A stretch of 64,000 bases of DNA from Bacillaceae bacterium OF18-1A (GCA_027694045.1 JAQEWB010000002.1:124001-188000), one strand, 5' to 3'. Positions 9,280 through 19,677 are shown, numbered from the stretch's first letter. Notes: generated by a model from the sequence alone, not told the origin. Program-made: numbers and translations.

Positions 9280-9837
9280 TTAATCTCTTTGCACATCATA
9301 TTTCGCAACTTTTCCATCTTTATCAAATTGCAATACTAGACATTCACTGTCTATAGAGATAAGACCACGTTCATTCCCAAGATAATACACAGTAATAATC
9401 CCTGCTTCCCCATTTCTCGTTTCAGTAGGAACCCCTAACAACCTTGTAATGTCCTCATTTGATTTTCCTGTTAATGTATATTTTTGCAATAAGTCATCTA
9501 CCATATGTACCCGTTTCTCTGAATCTTGTAACCATCGATCTTGATTAAACTTAGAAGTATATTCATTCATACTTAATTGCACAGTACACACTATTAATAG
9601 AACGAGTCCTACCAACATTACACTTAACATTTGTTTCTTTTCTTTATTACGATTCTTAGAAACATATAAAAGCCCCCTTTGAATCGCGACTAATAAAACA
9701 AATGGTATAATTACTACAACTACACTCACTACACTTATTGATACATGAACTAGATCAATAACGAAAATAAACGCAATGTACAGTACTACATACAAACAAA
9801 AATAAATATACAAAATCCCGCGTAATATAGCGTTCAG
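9280..9837 (-). CDS. Membrane protein with a small C-terminal domain, probable CTG start
   Basis: About 185 residues. Two to three N-terminal membrane helices are followed by a soluble domain (about 105-185) with the pattern NEDITRLLGVPTETRN...ITVYYLG, reminiscent of SmpA/BamE-like folds. No ATG exists near the 5' end. A strong AAAGGAGGGG site sits seven bases before an in-frame CTG at 9837 (MNAILRGILYIYF if read as Met), only 16 bases after the NERD gene's stop; the alternative TTG at 9813 is about 30 bases from that site. It probably forms an operon with the NERD-domain gene. Function unknown. Confidence 0.6.
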   Translation of the reverse strand: MNAILRGILYIYFCLYVVLYIAFIFVIDLVHVSISVVSVVVVIIPFVLLVAIQRGLLYVSKNRNKEKKQMLSVMLVGLVLLIVCTVQLSMNEYTSKFNQDRWLQDSEKRVHMVDDLLQKYTLTGKSNEDITRLLGVPTETRNGEAGIITVYYLGNERGLISIDSECLVLQFDKDGKVAKYDVQRD

Positions 9838-9852
9838 AAAAACCCCTCCTTT

Positions 9853-10872
9853 TTAATGTATTGCATAATTCATTCGGCTAATCATTTCTCGAATCTTTTC
9901 TAATTCTTGTTCTGTATAAATTACTTTACCTGTTACAATTTCGTTTCTAAAAAACGTTACAATTTGTTCCCTATTTTTCAATCTAGGCGTTGCTTCACTA
10001 GAAAGATCTATTACTTCTTTACCTCTTTCATTATAAAAATATACAATCGGCTTTATATTTTCTTTTACAACGTCGACTCGTATTTCTTTCAAACAATTGT
10101 ATAAAATTCGGGATAATTCCTTCGCCCTATATACTGGATTCCCTTCATTTTTCACTTGTACAGCCTGCGAAGCTTCACCTATGATACACTCAAATGTCTC
10201 TTCTTTTTCGATTTCTTGTTGATACTTACCTATTTCATCAATCATAAACGAATATATACTAGCATTTTCTTTCGTTAAGCCATGAATTAATTTCCCGGTC
10301 CATTCCCTCGTCTCAAGTAGATAAATACCCGTTTTGCACAAGATGAGGTGATGGATTCGATTATCATTCATTTCACGGCCATTTCTAATAAAAACATTCG
10401 GCATAATGTGAAATTCATCATCTAGTATTATGCCTTGCTCTATGAATCCACGCTTCATATAATGTAATGTTTCATGCGTATTCACTTCCGCACCATTTTT
10501 AGTATACTCTCGTAAATCTGCAATTAACTTTTGAAATATATGTATTTCGTTATTATGTTTATCTTGCATTTCACTACGTTCTTTACTATGCTGCATAGCT
10601 AATTGATTTTTCATCATACGCATATTTTCAATCTCTCTAGCTGTACTCACTTGCAAATCATTATATTTTCTCTGTTCCATATTCTTTAAAGATTCTTGTT
10701 GCTCTTTATGCTCTGTAATCGTAGCAGCAATTTCGCCTTCATACGTTTCAATTGCTTGTTTCTTTTCAAATTCGACTTGCTGACTCTCTGATTCTAACTG
10801 TTTATTTTTATAAAACAGTACGAACACTGCAGCTAATAATATTAAAATTACACCTATTAGCACATAATCCAT
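9853..10872 (-). CDS. NERD-domain membrane-anchored coiled-coil protein
   Basis: 339 residues: one membrane helix (5-22), a Glu/Gln/Lys-rich coiled coil (about 24-120), and a domain at about 130-240 with HHLILCKTGIYLLETREWTG (174-193), which matches the core of the NERD (nuclease-related) fold, where a Gly-hydrophobic strand is followed by E-[TS]-K. Here the usual Lys is Arg. The architecture implies a cytoplasmic domain held at the membrane by a stalk. Role unknown; NERD proteins are suspected DNA-processing proteins. Ribosome site GAAGGAG. It is followed at once by the CTG-start gene. Confidence 0.65.
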   Translation of the reverse strand: MDYVLIGVILILLAAVFVLFYKNKQLESESQQVEFEKKQAIETYEGEIAATITEHKEQQESLKNMEQRKYNDLQVSTAREIENMRMMKNQLAMQHSKERSEMQDKHNNEIHIFQKLIADLREYTKNGAEVNTHETLHYMKRGFIEQGIILDDEFHIMPNVFIRNGREMNDNRIHHLILCKTGIYLLETREWTGKLIHGLTKENASIYSFMIDEIGKYQQEIEKEETFECIIGEASQAVQVKNEGNPVYRAKELSRILYNCLKEIRVDVVKENIKPIVYFYNERGKEVIDLSSEATPRLKNREQIVTFFRNEIVTGKVIYTEQELEKIREMISRMNYAIH

Positions 10873-11254
10873 ATTTGTTCTCCTTCATTTTTACATCTAG
10901 TTTAAAGTATGACTCTTATATTATACTATGCTATCAATGTAAACTTTTCAAAATTTATATATGCATTTATTAAAAATCACCTCACGTAAGATACTTTCCT
11001 AGCATTCCAATCAATACTTCCTTCCAAATGAGACTCATCGATATAATCAATCCTCACCAATTGGGCTTTTACAGGCAGGCAGCCCGCCCCAACTTAACTT
11101 CTTTGCTCTCGCTGAATTTCGAGGTAGAGAGCTTACTGACCGTCAATGCGGGATAAATATAATATTTAAACGGGATTTATTTCGCATTGACGAGCGCCTA
11201 TCCAATTTCGTAAATGTACAATACTTGAAATCATAGAAAAACAGGCCTTGCAAA
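10873..11254. other. Intergenic region, 380 bases
   Basis: It contains the promoter area of the NERD gene, repeat copy B (about 11061-11158), a long imperfect hairpin (11141-11192) and the ABC exporter terminator. No gene is supported. Confidence 0.6.
11061..11158 (+). repeat. Dispersed intergenic repeat, copy B (left end divergent)
   Basis: It shares CTTTGCTcTCGCTGAATTTC, gaGGTAGAG and TTACTGACCGTCAATGCGGG followed by ATAAAT with copies A and D, but the AAAGTGAAACTTTAATCAGT left end is absent. Its right end is one arm of a long inverted repeat with 11175-11192. Confidence 0.6.
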
Positions 11255-11265
11255 TTACAACGCCT
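11242..11265 (-). terminator. Intrinsic terminator of the ABC exporter operon
   Basis: On the minus strand, CAGGCGTTG pairs with CAAGGCCTG (one mismatch) before TTTTTC. It overlaps the last codons of the second exporter gene. Confidence 0.7.
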
Positions 11266-13018
11266 GCTGCAAACTTCCTTTATTCTGTAGTAAATACATA
11301 TTGTAATATAATCCTTGTTCAGCCAGTAACTCTTGATGTGTTCCTCTTTCTACTATCTCTCCATCATGCATAACAAATATTTGTTCTGCATCTTGAATTG
11401 TAGATAATCTGTGTGCAATCGCTATCGTCGTTCTACCTTTTCGCATTTGCTGCAATGCTGTTTGGATAGCTTCTTCTGTTTCTGTATCAATATTAGCTGT
11501 TGCCTCATCTAATACTAACACTTTTGGATTGGTTGCTATCGTTCTAGCAAAAGCAATTAATTGCCTTTGCCCACTAGAAAATGCCGCTCCTCTTTCTACT
11601 ACCTCTGTTTCATACTGCTCTGGTAATTTTTCAATAAACGTATTCGCTTGCACAAATCGCGCAGCTTCTTTTACTTCTTCGTCTGTAATTTCTTCATTAT
11701 ACATACGAATATTTTGCTTTACGTTTCCCGCAAATAAAAATGCATCTTGCAATACAAGTCCTATTTTCTTTCTAATTTCTCGTTCTTCAAATTTCTCTAA
11801 ATCCACACCATCTATTACAATATTTCCTGACTTAATATTATAAAACCGCATTAACAAATTCATAATCGTACTTTTTCCGCTACCTGTATGCCCAACAAAA
11901 GCAACCGTTTGCCCTTGTTTCACATGGAAAGAAACATTTTTTAAAACATCGCGCTTGCCATCATATGAAAAAGTAACATTTTTGAATTCAATGTCTCCAT
12001 CAACTACTTGAGGATTTCCGCTCCCTTTTTGAACTGGTGCTAAATCTTTTTCATCCATCAAATGGAATACACGTGATGATGAGACAAGTGCCTGTTGGAA
12101 AAATGACAATTTCATCATCATCTCATTTACAGGTTGGAAGAAACGATGTATATAGTTCACAAAGGCATATAAAACCCCTACTTCAACAGGACTTTTCAAA
12201 GCGTCAATACCAAATAAACCAAGCACCAATGCAATTGCTACAATATGAACTAAATCCGTTGCTGGGCGTAAAAGTAATGCATCTAACTTTAACGTCCGTC
12301 TCCCTGCGTTATAATGCTTATTATTCACTTCTTCAAATTCTTTCCTCATTCGTTTTTCTTGTCTGAACACTTGAACAATATTCATTCCTTGAATAGATTC
12401 ATTTAATTTTGCATTTAAAACACTCAATTGATTGCGCACTTCTAAATAAAAAGCGGCACTTTTCCGGCGATATAGCACCATAATTGCAAACATGATCGGA
12501 ATTAATACGAGAGAAAATATCGCCAATTTTACATTTAATAAAAACATCGCTACTAAAATTCCCACTAAAAAAACTACATTTTTTACAAATGTGGATAACA
12601 CACTGACGTAAAAATCTTTAATCGCTTCTGTATCATTTGTTATACGAGATACGAGAGTACCAATTGGCGTACGATCAAAGAAACTTAATGATAGTTTTTG
12701 AACATGTTCATATACTTCCACTCGCATATCTTGAACAATCTTAAAAGCAATATTTTGAAAGTACAATAAGTCCAAATAAGTAAATAATACTTTTAATAAA
12801 TGAGCAACCATATACACTACAAATAGCGTAACAAGTGCTGATTGTTCAAAATTACGTGGCACTAAGTGTTCATCAATAAATTGTTTAATCAAAAAAGGAC
12901 CCATCATTTCTGTTACCGTTGCACCAACTAGAAATAAAAATGCTAAAGCCAATAATCCTTTATATGGTCTCATATAAGAAAGCAATCTTCTTAAATCACT
13001 CTGTTTTTCCTTAGCCAT
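11255..13018 (-). CDS. Heterodimeric ABC exporter subunit (consensus-site half)
   Basis: 587 residues: a six-helix type I exporter membrane domain (about 1-310) then the nucleotide-binding domain with Walker A (GHTGSGKST), signature FSSGQRQ and Walker B (VLVLDEATANID) carrying the catalytic Glu. It resembles YfiC/YheH (BmrD)-type multidrug half-transporters. The start at 13018 lies six bases from GGAGG and overlaps the upstream stop as TGATG, so the two subunits are made together. The substrate is probably a drug or lipid, by family only. Confidence 0.85.
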   Translation of the reverse strand: MAKEKQSDLRRLLSYMRPYKGLLALAFLFLVGATVTEMMGPFLIKQFIDEHLVPRNFEQSALVTLFVVYMVAHLLKVLFTYLDLLYFQNIAFKIVQDMRVEVYEHVQKLSLSFFDRTPIGTLVSRITNDTEAIKDFYVSVLSTFVKNVVFLVGILVAMFLLNVKLAIFSLVLIPIMFAIMVLYRRKSAAFYLEVRNQLSVLNAKLNESIQGMNIVQVFRQEKRMRKEFEEVNNKHYNAGRRTLKLDALLLRPATDLVHIVAIALVLGLFGIDALKSPVEVGVLYAFVNYIHRFFQPVNEMMMKLSFFQQALVSSSRVFHLMDEKDLAPVQKGSGNPQVVDGDIEFKNVTFSYDGKRDVLKNVSFHVKQGQTVAFVGHTGSGKSTIMNLLMRFYNIKSGNIVIDGVDLEKFEEREIRKKIGLVLQDAFLFAGNVKQNIRMYNEEITDEEVKEAARFVQANTFIEKLPEQYETEVVERGAAFSSGQRQLIAFARTIATNPKVLVLDEATANIDTETEEAIQTALQQMRKGRTTIAIAHRLSTIQDAEQIFVMHDGEIVERGTHQELLAEQGLYYNMYLLQNKGSLQQAL

Positions 13019-14769
13019 CATACGCCTCCTTTCTCTACTAATGCCTCTAACTGCTGGCTTTCGTACATTTCTTTATACCAACCATGTTCTTTCATTAATT
13101 GTTCATGTGTACCCCGTTGGACAATTCCACCTTCATCAACAACAAGAATAAGATTTGCGTGCTGAATTGCACTTAAACGATGAGCAGTAATAATCGTCGT
13201 TTTTCCTGCTCTTTCCCTCTTCAAGGTGTTTAAAATCGTTTCTTCCGTTTTTGCATCTACAGCTGATAAACAATCGTCCAAAATTAAAATTTCAGCATTC
13301 GTTAATAACGCACGAGCGATTGAAATCCGCTGTTTTTGACCTCCTGATAGCGAAACACCTCTTTCACCTACTACAGTGTCATATCCTTCCGGAAATTGAA
13401 CAATGTCATTATGAATACAAGCAATTTCAGCAGCACGAGTAATTTCTTTATATGTAGCATCGACCTTTCCAAATGCAATATTCTCTCCAATACTCGCTGA
13501 AAATAAAAAATGATCTTGCGGCACATATGAAATGGCAGAACGCACACCATGTAATGTTACATTTCGAATATCCTGCTCACCAACTTTTAATTCACCATTA
13601 AAATGATCATATTCACGGATTAAACATTTTAGCAAAGTCGTTTTTCCTGCACCTGTACGTCCTACAATCCCTAGTGTTTCACCTTTTTCTAAATGAAAAT
13701 GAATATCCGTTAAATGTAACAGCTCATTTTTCTTATACGAAAATGAATCGATTGCAAATGTAACATCCCCGCTCGCTATTGTATGTATAGCATTTTCTCT
13801 ATTTACTACATCTGATTTTTGCGAGAGGATTTTCTCTACACGGTCATACGAAGCACGCCCACGCTCCATAATATTGAATAACCACCCAAACGCTAACATC
13901 GGCCAAACAAGGGTACCTAAATACGTTGTAAAGGTAACTAAATCACCTACTGTTAATTCACCTCTTACAACTAATACTGATCCATAGCATATCGCTATTA
14001 AAAACGAAAACCCTACGATTAGAGCAATTGTTGGATCAAATAAAGAATCGATACGTGCGACTAACATATTTTTATGTACAACATCTTCTGATTTTTTTCG
14101 AAACGCTTGTAAATCTTCTTTCTCTTGTCCAAGCGAGCGAATGACCTTCATTCCACTCATACTTTCTTGTACTTTATCATTGATTTCCGAAAACGATTGC
14201 TGAGCTTTATGAAATCTTTTATGCAACAATGTTCCATAATAATTTGTCGAAATCGCTACAATCGGCATGGGAATTAAGCTTAACAATGTTAACTTCCAAC
14301 TAATTGTAAAGCCCATCGCTACGAGTACACATCCTCCCACTGCTAATGAGTCAACAAGTGTTAAAACACCCGATCCCGCTGTTTGTTGAATCGCCTGAAT
14401 ATCATTGGTCGCATGTGCCATCAAATCGCCTGTACGACGTGATTGATAAAAAGTCGGACTCATCTTTGTAAAATGTTCATATAAATTCTTTCGTAATTGA
14501 CGGGCTAGCTTTAAAGAAGATCCGAAAATCATAATACGCCATAAATAACGTAATATGTACATAGTAATTCCTACAACTACTAACAAAATGACCCATTTCA
14601 ACAATTTCTCAGACGTTAATGTTCCATTATTAATTTCATCTACTACAATCCCTAGTACTTTTGGGGCTACAAGTTCAAGAAGCGCGACACCAAATAACAT
14701 AATAATTCCAATTATGTACGCTCGTTTTTCTTGCTTAAAAAACCAAGCTAAATTCATAAATACTTTCAT
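13018..14769 (-). CDS. Heterodimeric ABC exporter subunit (degenerate-site half)
   Basis: 583 residues: an exporter membrane domain (about 1-310), Walker A (GRTGAGKTT), a full signature LSGGQKQRISIAR, but Walker B reads ILILDDCLSAVD, with Asp where the catalytic Glu is expected. This is the known asymmetry of YfiB/YheI (BmrC)-type partners, in which one ATP site is non-hydrolysing. Ribosome site GGAGGAGG. It is first in a two-gene operon. Confidence 0.86.
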   Translation of the reverse strand: MKVFMNLAWFFKQEKRAYIIGIIMLFGVALLELVAPKVLGIVVDEINNGTLTSEKLLKWVILLVVVGITMYILRYLWRIMIFGSSLKLARQLRKNLYEHFTKMSPTFYQSRRTGDLMAHATNDIQAIQQTAGSGVLTLVDSLAVGGCVLVAMGFTISWKLTLLSLIPMPIVAISTNYYGTLLHKRFHKAQQSFSEINDKVQESMSGMKVIRSLGQEKEDLQAFRKKSEDVVHKNMLVARIDSLFDPTIALIVGFSFLIAICYGSVLVVRGELTVGDLVTFTTYLGTLVWPMLAFGWLFNIMERGRASYDRVEKILSQKSDVVNRENAIHTIASGDVTFAIDSFSYKKNELLHLTDIHFHLEKGETLGIVGRTGAGKTTLLKCLIREYDHFNGELKVGEQDIRNVTLHGVRSAISYVPQDHFLFSASIGENIAFGKVDATYKEITRAAEIACIHNDIVQFPEGYDTVVGERGVSLSGGQKQRISIARALLTNAEILILDDCLSAVDAKTEETILNTLKRERAGKTTIITAHRLSAIQHANLILVVDEGGIVQRGTHEQLMKEHGWYKEMYESQQLEALVEKGGV

Positions 14770-14860
14770 TTTTTTCCTCCTCCCTTAAAATGAGCGATAT
14801 TTTCAGTTTATCAAAAATACAGAATTTTTTAAAGTTTTAAACTCTATAAGTAGTAAAAAG

Positions 14861-14887
14861 AAAAGACACTCTTAGCGAGTGTCTTTT
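14861..14887 (-). terminator. Intrinsic terminator of yneF
   Basis: The perfect stem AAAAGACACTC/GAGTGTCTTTT lies just after the yneF stop codon. Confidence 0.8.
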
Positions 14888-14892
14888 AGCGC

Positions 14893-15114
14893 TTATTTTG
14901 TTTGTTGCTTGTTCATCGCGCTCATCATTTGATTGATTTTCTTTTGGGAAGGTTTTTGTCCCATTTGCATCATCATCATTTTTAACATTTGTTCGTTAAT
15001 TGGTGGATTTTTTTGTAAGTAATTCATCATGTATTTGCGGGCAATGAAAAATCCTAACGCCACGCCTGCTACTAGTGCTACTACGCCCACTAGAATACCT
15101 AACCAAATTGGCAT
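14893..15114 (-). CDS. yneF: YneF family small membrane protein
   Basis: 73 residues: one N-terminal membrane helix (about 3-26, [20 protein letters not shown]), then the conserved [20 protein letters not shown] segment and a Lys/Gln tail. Sequence and position next to sirA and tkt match B. subtilis yneF (UPF0154). Function unknown. Confidence 0.9.
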   Translation of the reverse strand: MPIWLGILVGVVALVAGVALGFFIARKYMMNYLQKNPPINEQMLKMMMMQMGQKPSQKKINQMMSAMNKQQTK

Positions 15115-15192
15115 ATATTTTCCTCCTTCATGTTGTCTACCTTACAGTGTACTAAAACCTTTTCAATAAGACAAGATACAATTCGACATTTT

Positions 15193-15633
15193 TTACACAT
15201 ATGTTCGTACTTGTTTAAGAGGATTTAACCAACCATACTTTTTATTTTCATAATCCATTGCTAAAAACGTTAATTCACACTTCCGAAGCACCTCAAAGAA
15301 AGTTGTTTCCATTGATACATTTCCAGAAGTATTCATTCGAATATAGTGTGGTTTCACCATTATTTCGCCATATTCCGATCCCGTGTATAGAGTATGCATC
15401 TGATGCGCTCTTTCATATTTACCAAGAACACGCAAAGCTTGTTCTAATTTATGATGAATTTTCATTATTTGTAATGGCATCGTAATGTACATCATTTGCT
15501 TGTATAGCACTTTTTTCTCCGAAAGGGACCCAGATTCTGAAAATCGAGCAAATAAATCAAAAAATAAATATTCACGACCAAAATAAGCTTTCGCAATATC
15601 CTCTTGAATTAAATACAATTCATACGTCTTCAT
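15193..15633 (-). CDS. sirA: SirA, sporulation inhibitor of DNA replication
   Basis: 146 residues starting MKTYELYLIQEDIAKAYFGR, characteristic of SirA (formerly YneE). The protein binds domain I of DnaA at sporulation onset to block new rounds of replication. It lies between tkt and yneF as in B. subtilis. Ribosome site GGGAGGCG. I could not place a Spo0A box with confidence. Confidence 0.88.
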   Translation of the reverse strand: MKTYELYLIQEDIAKAYFGREYLFFDLFARFSESGSLSEKKVLYKQMMYITMPLQIMKIHHKLEQALRVLGKYERAHQMHTLYTGSEYGEIMVKPHYIRMNTSGNVSMETTFFEVLRKCELTFLAMDYENKKYGWLNPLKQVRTYV

Positions 15634-15751
15634 GGTTCGCCTCCCAATCTGGACAACCTTTTCTCTTCATTATATAGAAGAAAATTTGCAATGATTGTCT
15701 GACTGCGGAGAGATAAAAAACTTTTTCTGTCGAAAAAACTCATTTACATAG

Positions 15752-15780
15752 AAAAACCTCTCCATGCCGGAGAGATTTTT
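15752..15780 (-). terminator. Intrinsic terminator of tkt
   Basis: The stem CTCTCC/GGAGAG is flanked by A and T runs, 10 bases beyond the tkt stop codon. Confidence 0.7.
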
Positions 15781-15789
15781 CTAAAATCA

Positions 15790-17790
15790 TTAAAGCATTT
15801 CTTTTACTTTACGAACAACATTCTCTACAGTAAATCCATACTCTTCCATAATCTTCTCACCAGGAGCAGAAGCACCGAATGTATCGATACCTAACACATC
15901 TCCTTCAAGACCTACGTAACGGTGCCATCCGAATGTAGCACCCATTTCGATTGCGAAACGTTTCGTTACTGCTTTTGGTAATACAGATTCTTTGTACTCA
16001 GCAGTTTGAGCTTCAAAGCGATCCATAGATGGCATGCTGACAACAACTGCATCAACGCCGTCTACTGCTAACGCTTTTTGTGCTTCAACAGCTAGACTTA
16101 CTTCAGATCCAGATGCAAGTAAAATTACATCAGCTGTTTCTTTTTTGCTTGCAGAAACTACATATGCACCTTTTGCTACTTTTTCATACGTATCGTCTTT
16201 TGCGCCTTCTAATGTTGGAAGGTCTTGACGAGTTAATACTAAAGCAGTTGGTGTTTTTGTAGATTCTAATGCTAATCTCCAAGCTGCAACAGATTCGTTA
16301 CCATCAGCTGGACGAATAACTGATACATTTGGCATTGCACGAAGCGCTGCTAATTGTTCGACTGGTTCATGTGTTGGACCATCTTCCCCAACAGCGATAC
16401 TGTCGTGTGTGAATACATACGTTACTGGCAATTGCATTAATGCTGCAAGGCGAATTGCTGGACGTAAGTAGTCAGAGAATACGAAGAACGTACCACCGTA
16501 AGTTTTTAAACCACCATGTAATGCAATACCGTTCATTGCTGCACCCATTGCAAACTCACGTACACCGTACCAAATGTTTTTACCGCTGTAATCATCTCTT
16601 GTGAAGTCTTTTTCGTTATTCATGTATGTTTTGTTAGAACCAGCAAGGTCAGCAGATCCACCAAAGAATGATGGTACAGATTCTGCAATTGCATTAATTA
16701 CAGTACCTGAAGAATTACGAGTTGCTGCTTTTGATCCTAATTCATAAGTTGGTAAGTTTTGCTCCCAACCTTCTGGAAGTTGACCGTTCATTGCTGCTTG
16801 GAATTCATTTGCTAATTCTGGATATGCTTGTGCATATTCTCCTAGCATTGTGTTCCACGCTGCTTGCGTCGTTTCACCAACATCTTGTACTGTTTTACGG
16901 AAGTTGTCATATACTTCTTCTGCTACATGGAAATCTTGCTCAGCAGTCCAAGCGTATGCTTCTTTCGTTAATTTTGTTTCTTCTACACCAAGTGGAGAAC
17001 CATGTGAAGCTGATTTTCCTGATTTGTTTGGAGAACCAAAACCAATTGTCGTTCTTACTTCAATTAACGTTGGGCGTTTTTCGTCAGCTTGCGCTTCTGC
17101 AATTGCTTTCGCGATTGCTTCGATATCGTTTCCATCTTCAACACGGATTACTTGCCATCCGTATGCTTTGTAACGATCTTCTACACTTTCAGAGAATGAA
17201 CGATTTAAATCGCCATCTAATGAAATATCGTTTGAATCGTATAACACAACAAGACGACCTAATTGTAAATGAGCAGCTAATGAAGATGCTTCAGCAGAAA
17301 CGCCTTCCATTAAGTCTCCATCACCACAAATAGCGTATGTATAATGATCTACTACATTATACGCATCACGGTTATATTTAGCAGCTAAATGTCTTTCAGC
17401 CATTGCCATACCTACAGCAGTTGCAATACCTTGTCCAAGTGGACCAGTAGTTGCATCTACCCCTGCAGTATGACCGTACTCAGGATGTCCTGGAGTTTTA
17501 CTTCCCCATTGACGGAAGTTCTTTAAGTCATCCATTGTTACATCATAACCAGATAGGTGAAGTAGGCTGTATAATAACATTGAACCATGACCTGCAGATA
17601 ATACGAAACGATCACGATTAAACCACGTTGGGTTATTTGGATTGTGTTTCATAAATTGAGTCCATAATGTATAAGCCATTGGTGCTGCACCCATTGGCAT
17701 TCCTGGGTGACCAGAGTTTGCTTTTTCAATCGCATCGATGGATAATGTGCGAATCGTGTTGATAGAAAGTTGTTCGATTGAATGTGACAT
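15790..17790 (-). CDS. tkt: Transketolase
   Basis: 666 residues, full length for bacterial transketolases. It has the thiamine-diphosphate motif GDGDLMEG...DSN, the [12 protein letters not shown] segment, the central pyrimidine-binding domain ([15 protein letters not shown]) and a C-terminal domain. It moves two-carbon units between sugar phosphates in the non-oxidative pentose phosphate pathway, in the cytoplasm. The start at 17790 (MSHSIEQLS) follows GAAGGGA; the frame to 17832 adds 14 unconserved residues. Confidence 0.97.
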   Translation of the reverse strand: MSHSIEQLSINTIRTLSIDAIEKANSGHPGMPMGAAPMAYTLWTQFMKHNPNNPTWFNRDRFVLSAGHGSMLLYSLLHLSGYDVTMDDLKNFRQWGSKTPGHPEYGHTAGVDATTGPLGQGIATAVGMAMAERHLAAKYNRDAYNVVDHYTYAICGDGDLMEGVSAEASSLAAHLQLGRLVVLYDSNDISLDGDLNRSFSESVEDRYKAYGWQVIRVEDGNDIEAIAKAIAEAQADEKRPTLIEVRTTIGFGSPNKSGKSASHGSPLGVEETKLTKEAYAWTAEQDFHVAEEVYDNFRKTVQDVGETTQAAWNTMLGEYAQAYPELANEFQAAMNGQLPEGWEQNLPTYELGSKAATRNSSGTVINAIAESVPSFFGGSADLAGSNKTYMNNEKDFTRDDYSGKNIWYGVREFAMGAAMNGIALHGGLKTYGGTFFVFSDYLRPAIRLAALMQLPVTYVFTHDSIAVGEDGPTHEPVEQLAALRAMPNVSVIRPADGNESVAAWRLALESTKTPTALVLTRQDLPTLEGAKDDTYEKVAKGAYVVSASKKETADVILLASGSEVSLAVEAQKALAVDGVDAVVVSMPSMDRFEAQTAEYKESVLPKAVTKRFAIEMGATFGWHRYVGLEGDVLGIDTFGASAPGEKIMEEYGFTVENVVRKVKEML

Positions 17791-18046
17791 GCTATTCTTC
17801 CCTTCGCTTATATTAGTAAACGTTTTATACATTTATATGATAGCTTCCCACGCAAGATTATACAACATGTATCGACAAATATGTTTATATTTTTTTGACT
17901 TTTTATAAAAAAACCAATGATTCCGGGAATGTATGGGCATTCAATATGACATACTTTTTTATTGTTTTTATTTTAAAAAGAAAGTGAATTATCCGTATAT
18001 TTATACAAATATACTACTTTCTGATAATACACCTTAAAAAAATACA

Positions 18047-18071
18047 AAAAGCATCTGACTTAGATGCTTTT
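18047..18071 (-). terminator. Intrinsic terminator of the phn operon
   Basis: The stem AAAAGCATCT/AGATGCTTTT lies just beyond the last permease gene. The rest of 17791-18079 is AT-rich promoter-type sequence upstream of tkt. Confidence 0.7.
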
Positions 18072-18079
18072 AAAATAAG

Positions 18080-18886
18080 TTACACAATCCGCTTCCGAAT
18101 CGAACTTGAAATAAAATCAATTATAATCACCATTAAAATGATACCTAATAAAATAATTCCGACGCGAGACCAATTTCGGGAGCTTAACGCGAAGATTAAC
18201 GGTGTACCAATTCCCCCAGCTCCAATAACCCCTAAAATCGCAGCGGATCGTACATTAATTTCAAATCTGTATAACGTATACGATAGAAAATCCGGTAACA
18301 CCTGTGGTAAAATCGCATACCAAAGAGTTTGAAAACGATTTGCCCCTGTAGCAATTAGTGCTTCGGTCGGCCCCTTATCAATATTTTCAATCCCTTCCGA
18401 ATACAATTTCCCCAGCATCCCGATAGAGTGTAATCCTAAAGCTAGCACTCCAGCAAAAGAGCCTGGACCAACAGCTTTTATAAATAAAAGAGCCATAACT
18501 AATTCAGGAAATGTCCGAACAAAACTAAGTACAAATTTCCCAGTTCCTGAAGTTAACTTTCCATTGCTCATATTCGTTGCCGCCCAAAAAGCAAACGGCA
18601 CAGATAAAAAGGCAGAAATAAAAGTACCTAATATCGCAATTGCTAGTGTATCAATTAAACCATGTAATAAATCTTCACCATCTGGTAAAGATACATACGA
18701 CCAATCTGGATTGAATATCCCTGTCATAATTGCTTTTGTAATTTCTCCTGCAGTATCCTTTATTCCATCTAACGGAACTCCCGAAAAAGCCCATATATAT
18801 ATAACTGCAAGTGCTATAAAAGTAACCCAACGGTATAAACTCGGTTTCTTCGGCTTTGGTATGATTATCGTCGTTTTACTCATCAT
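18080..18886 (-). CDS. phnE: Phosphonate-type ABC transporter permease (second PhnE)
   Basis: 268 residues with about six membrane helices and the EAA-loop region (EGIENIDKGPTEALIATGANR) of PhnE permeases, ending in the conserved RSAAILGVIGAGGIGTPL. It overlaps the preceding phnE by four bases. Two tandem PhnE paralogues probably form a heterodimeric channel for phosphonate, phosphite or a related phosphorus compound. Confidence 0.88.
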   Translation of the reverse strand: MMSKTTIIIPKPKKPSLYRWVTFIALAVIYIWAFSGVPLDGIKDTAGEITKAIMTGIFNPDWSYVSLPDGEDLLHGLIDTLAIAILGTFISAFLSVPFAFWAATNMSNGKLTSGTGKFVLSFVRTFPELVMALLFIKAVGPGSFAGVLALGLHSIGMLGKLYSEGIENIDKGPTEALIATGANRFQTLWYAILPQVLPDFLSYTLYRFEINVRSAAILGVIGAGGIGTPLIFALSSRNWSRVGIILLGIILMVIIIDFISSSIRKRIV

Positions 18887-19677
18887 AACTTCTCCCGCAA
18901 CAATGTACTTATATAATCAATTAGCAATACAACAACAAGCGTATAAATAATAATAGAAGCCGTTTGTTGATATTGTAAAAAGCCAAGTGTACGATCATAA
19001 TATAATCCAATACCACCTGCTCCTACTAAACCTAGAACAGCTGCTGCACGAACATTCACTTCAAATGTATAAAGTACATAGGAGACAAAGTGCGCTTTCA
19101 CTTGTGGAATCACCCCATAAACAATCCATTGCACCTTATTTGCTCCTACAGCTGTCATAGCCTCTAATGGACCTGGATCAATTGATTCAATTGATTCATA
19201 CAACAATTTTGCTACAAGTCCAACAGAGAAAAAAGTAAGGGCTAAAATACCTGGAAGTGGTCCTATTCCAAAAATAGCTACGAAAATAGCTGCCAATAAT
19301 AAATCTGGTATCGTTCGGATAAAGTTTAAAATCAATCGAGCTGGATGATACAACAATGCGTTAGTAAATACATTACTTGCTGCAAACAGTGCAAGTGGAA
19401 TGGCTAAAATCGCTCCTAAAGTCGTCCCAATAATTGCCATACGTATCGTATCTAACATCGCTGTTGTAATAGATTGAAAATAACTCCAATCTGGTGGCAC
19501 CATTTCTTTCAATAAATCTATCATATTTGGAAAACCAACTACTAGTTTCGCCAATGAAGCATCCACCTGCACACTACTAGCCCACAATAGTAAAACAACC
19601 AAAATAGCCGTTAATATATGCTTCCATTTACTCGGCGGCTTCGGTAGTGATTTCGAATGTACCGTCACGTCATTCAT
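18883..19677 (-). CDS. phnE: Phosphonate-type ABC transporter permease (first PhnE)
   Basis: 264 residues, paralogous to the next gene ([39 protein letters not shown]). It overlaps phnC by four bases (ATGA type), so phnC-phnE-phnE are tightly coupled. It is a membrane channel subunit driven by PhnC. Confidence 0.88.
   Translation of the reverse strand: MNDVTVHSKSLPKPPSKWKHILTAILVVLLLWASSVQVDASLAKLVVGFPNMIDLLKEMVPPDWSYFQSITTAMLDTIRMAIIGTTLGAILAIPLALFAASNVFTNALLYHPARLILNFIRTIPDLLLAAIFVAIFGIGPLPGILALTFFSVGLVAKLLYESIESIDPGPLEAMTAVGANKVQWIVYGVIPQVKAHFVSYVLYTFEVNVRAAAVLGLVGAGGIGLYYDRTLGFLQYQQTASIIIYTLVVVLLIDYISTLLREKL

Noticed and set aside
16722..17333. 203-codon plus-strand ORF opposite tkt
   Set aside because: Leu-rich translation of the antisense strand of a highly conserved gene with strong codon bias; no ribosome site.
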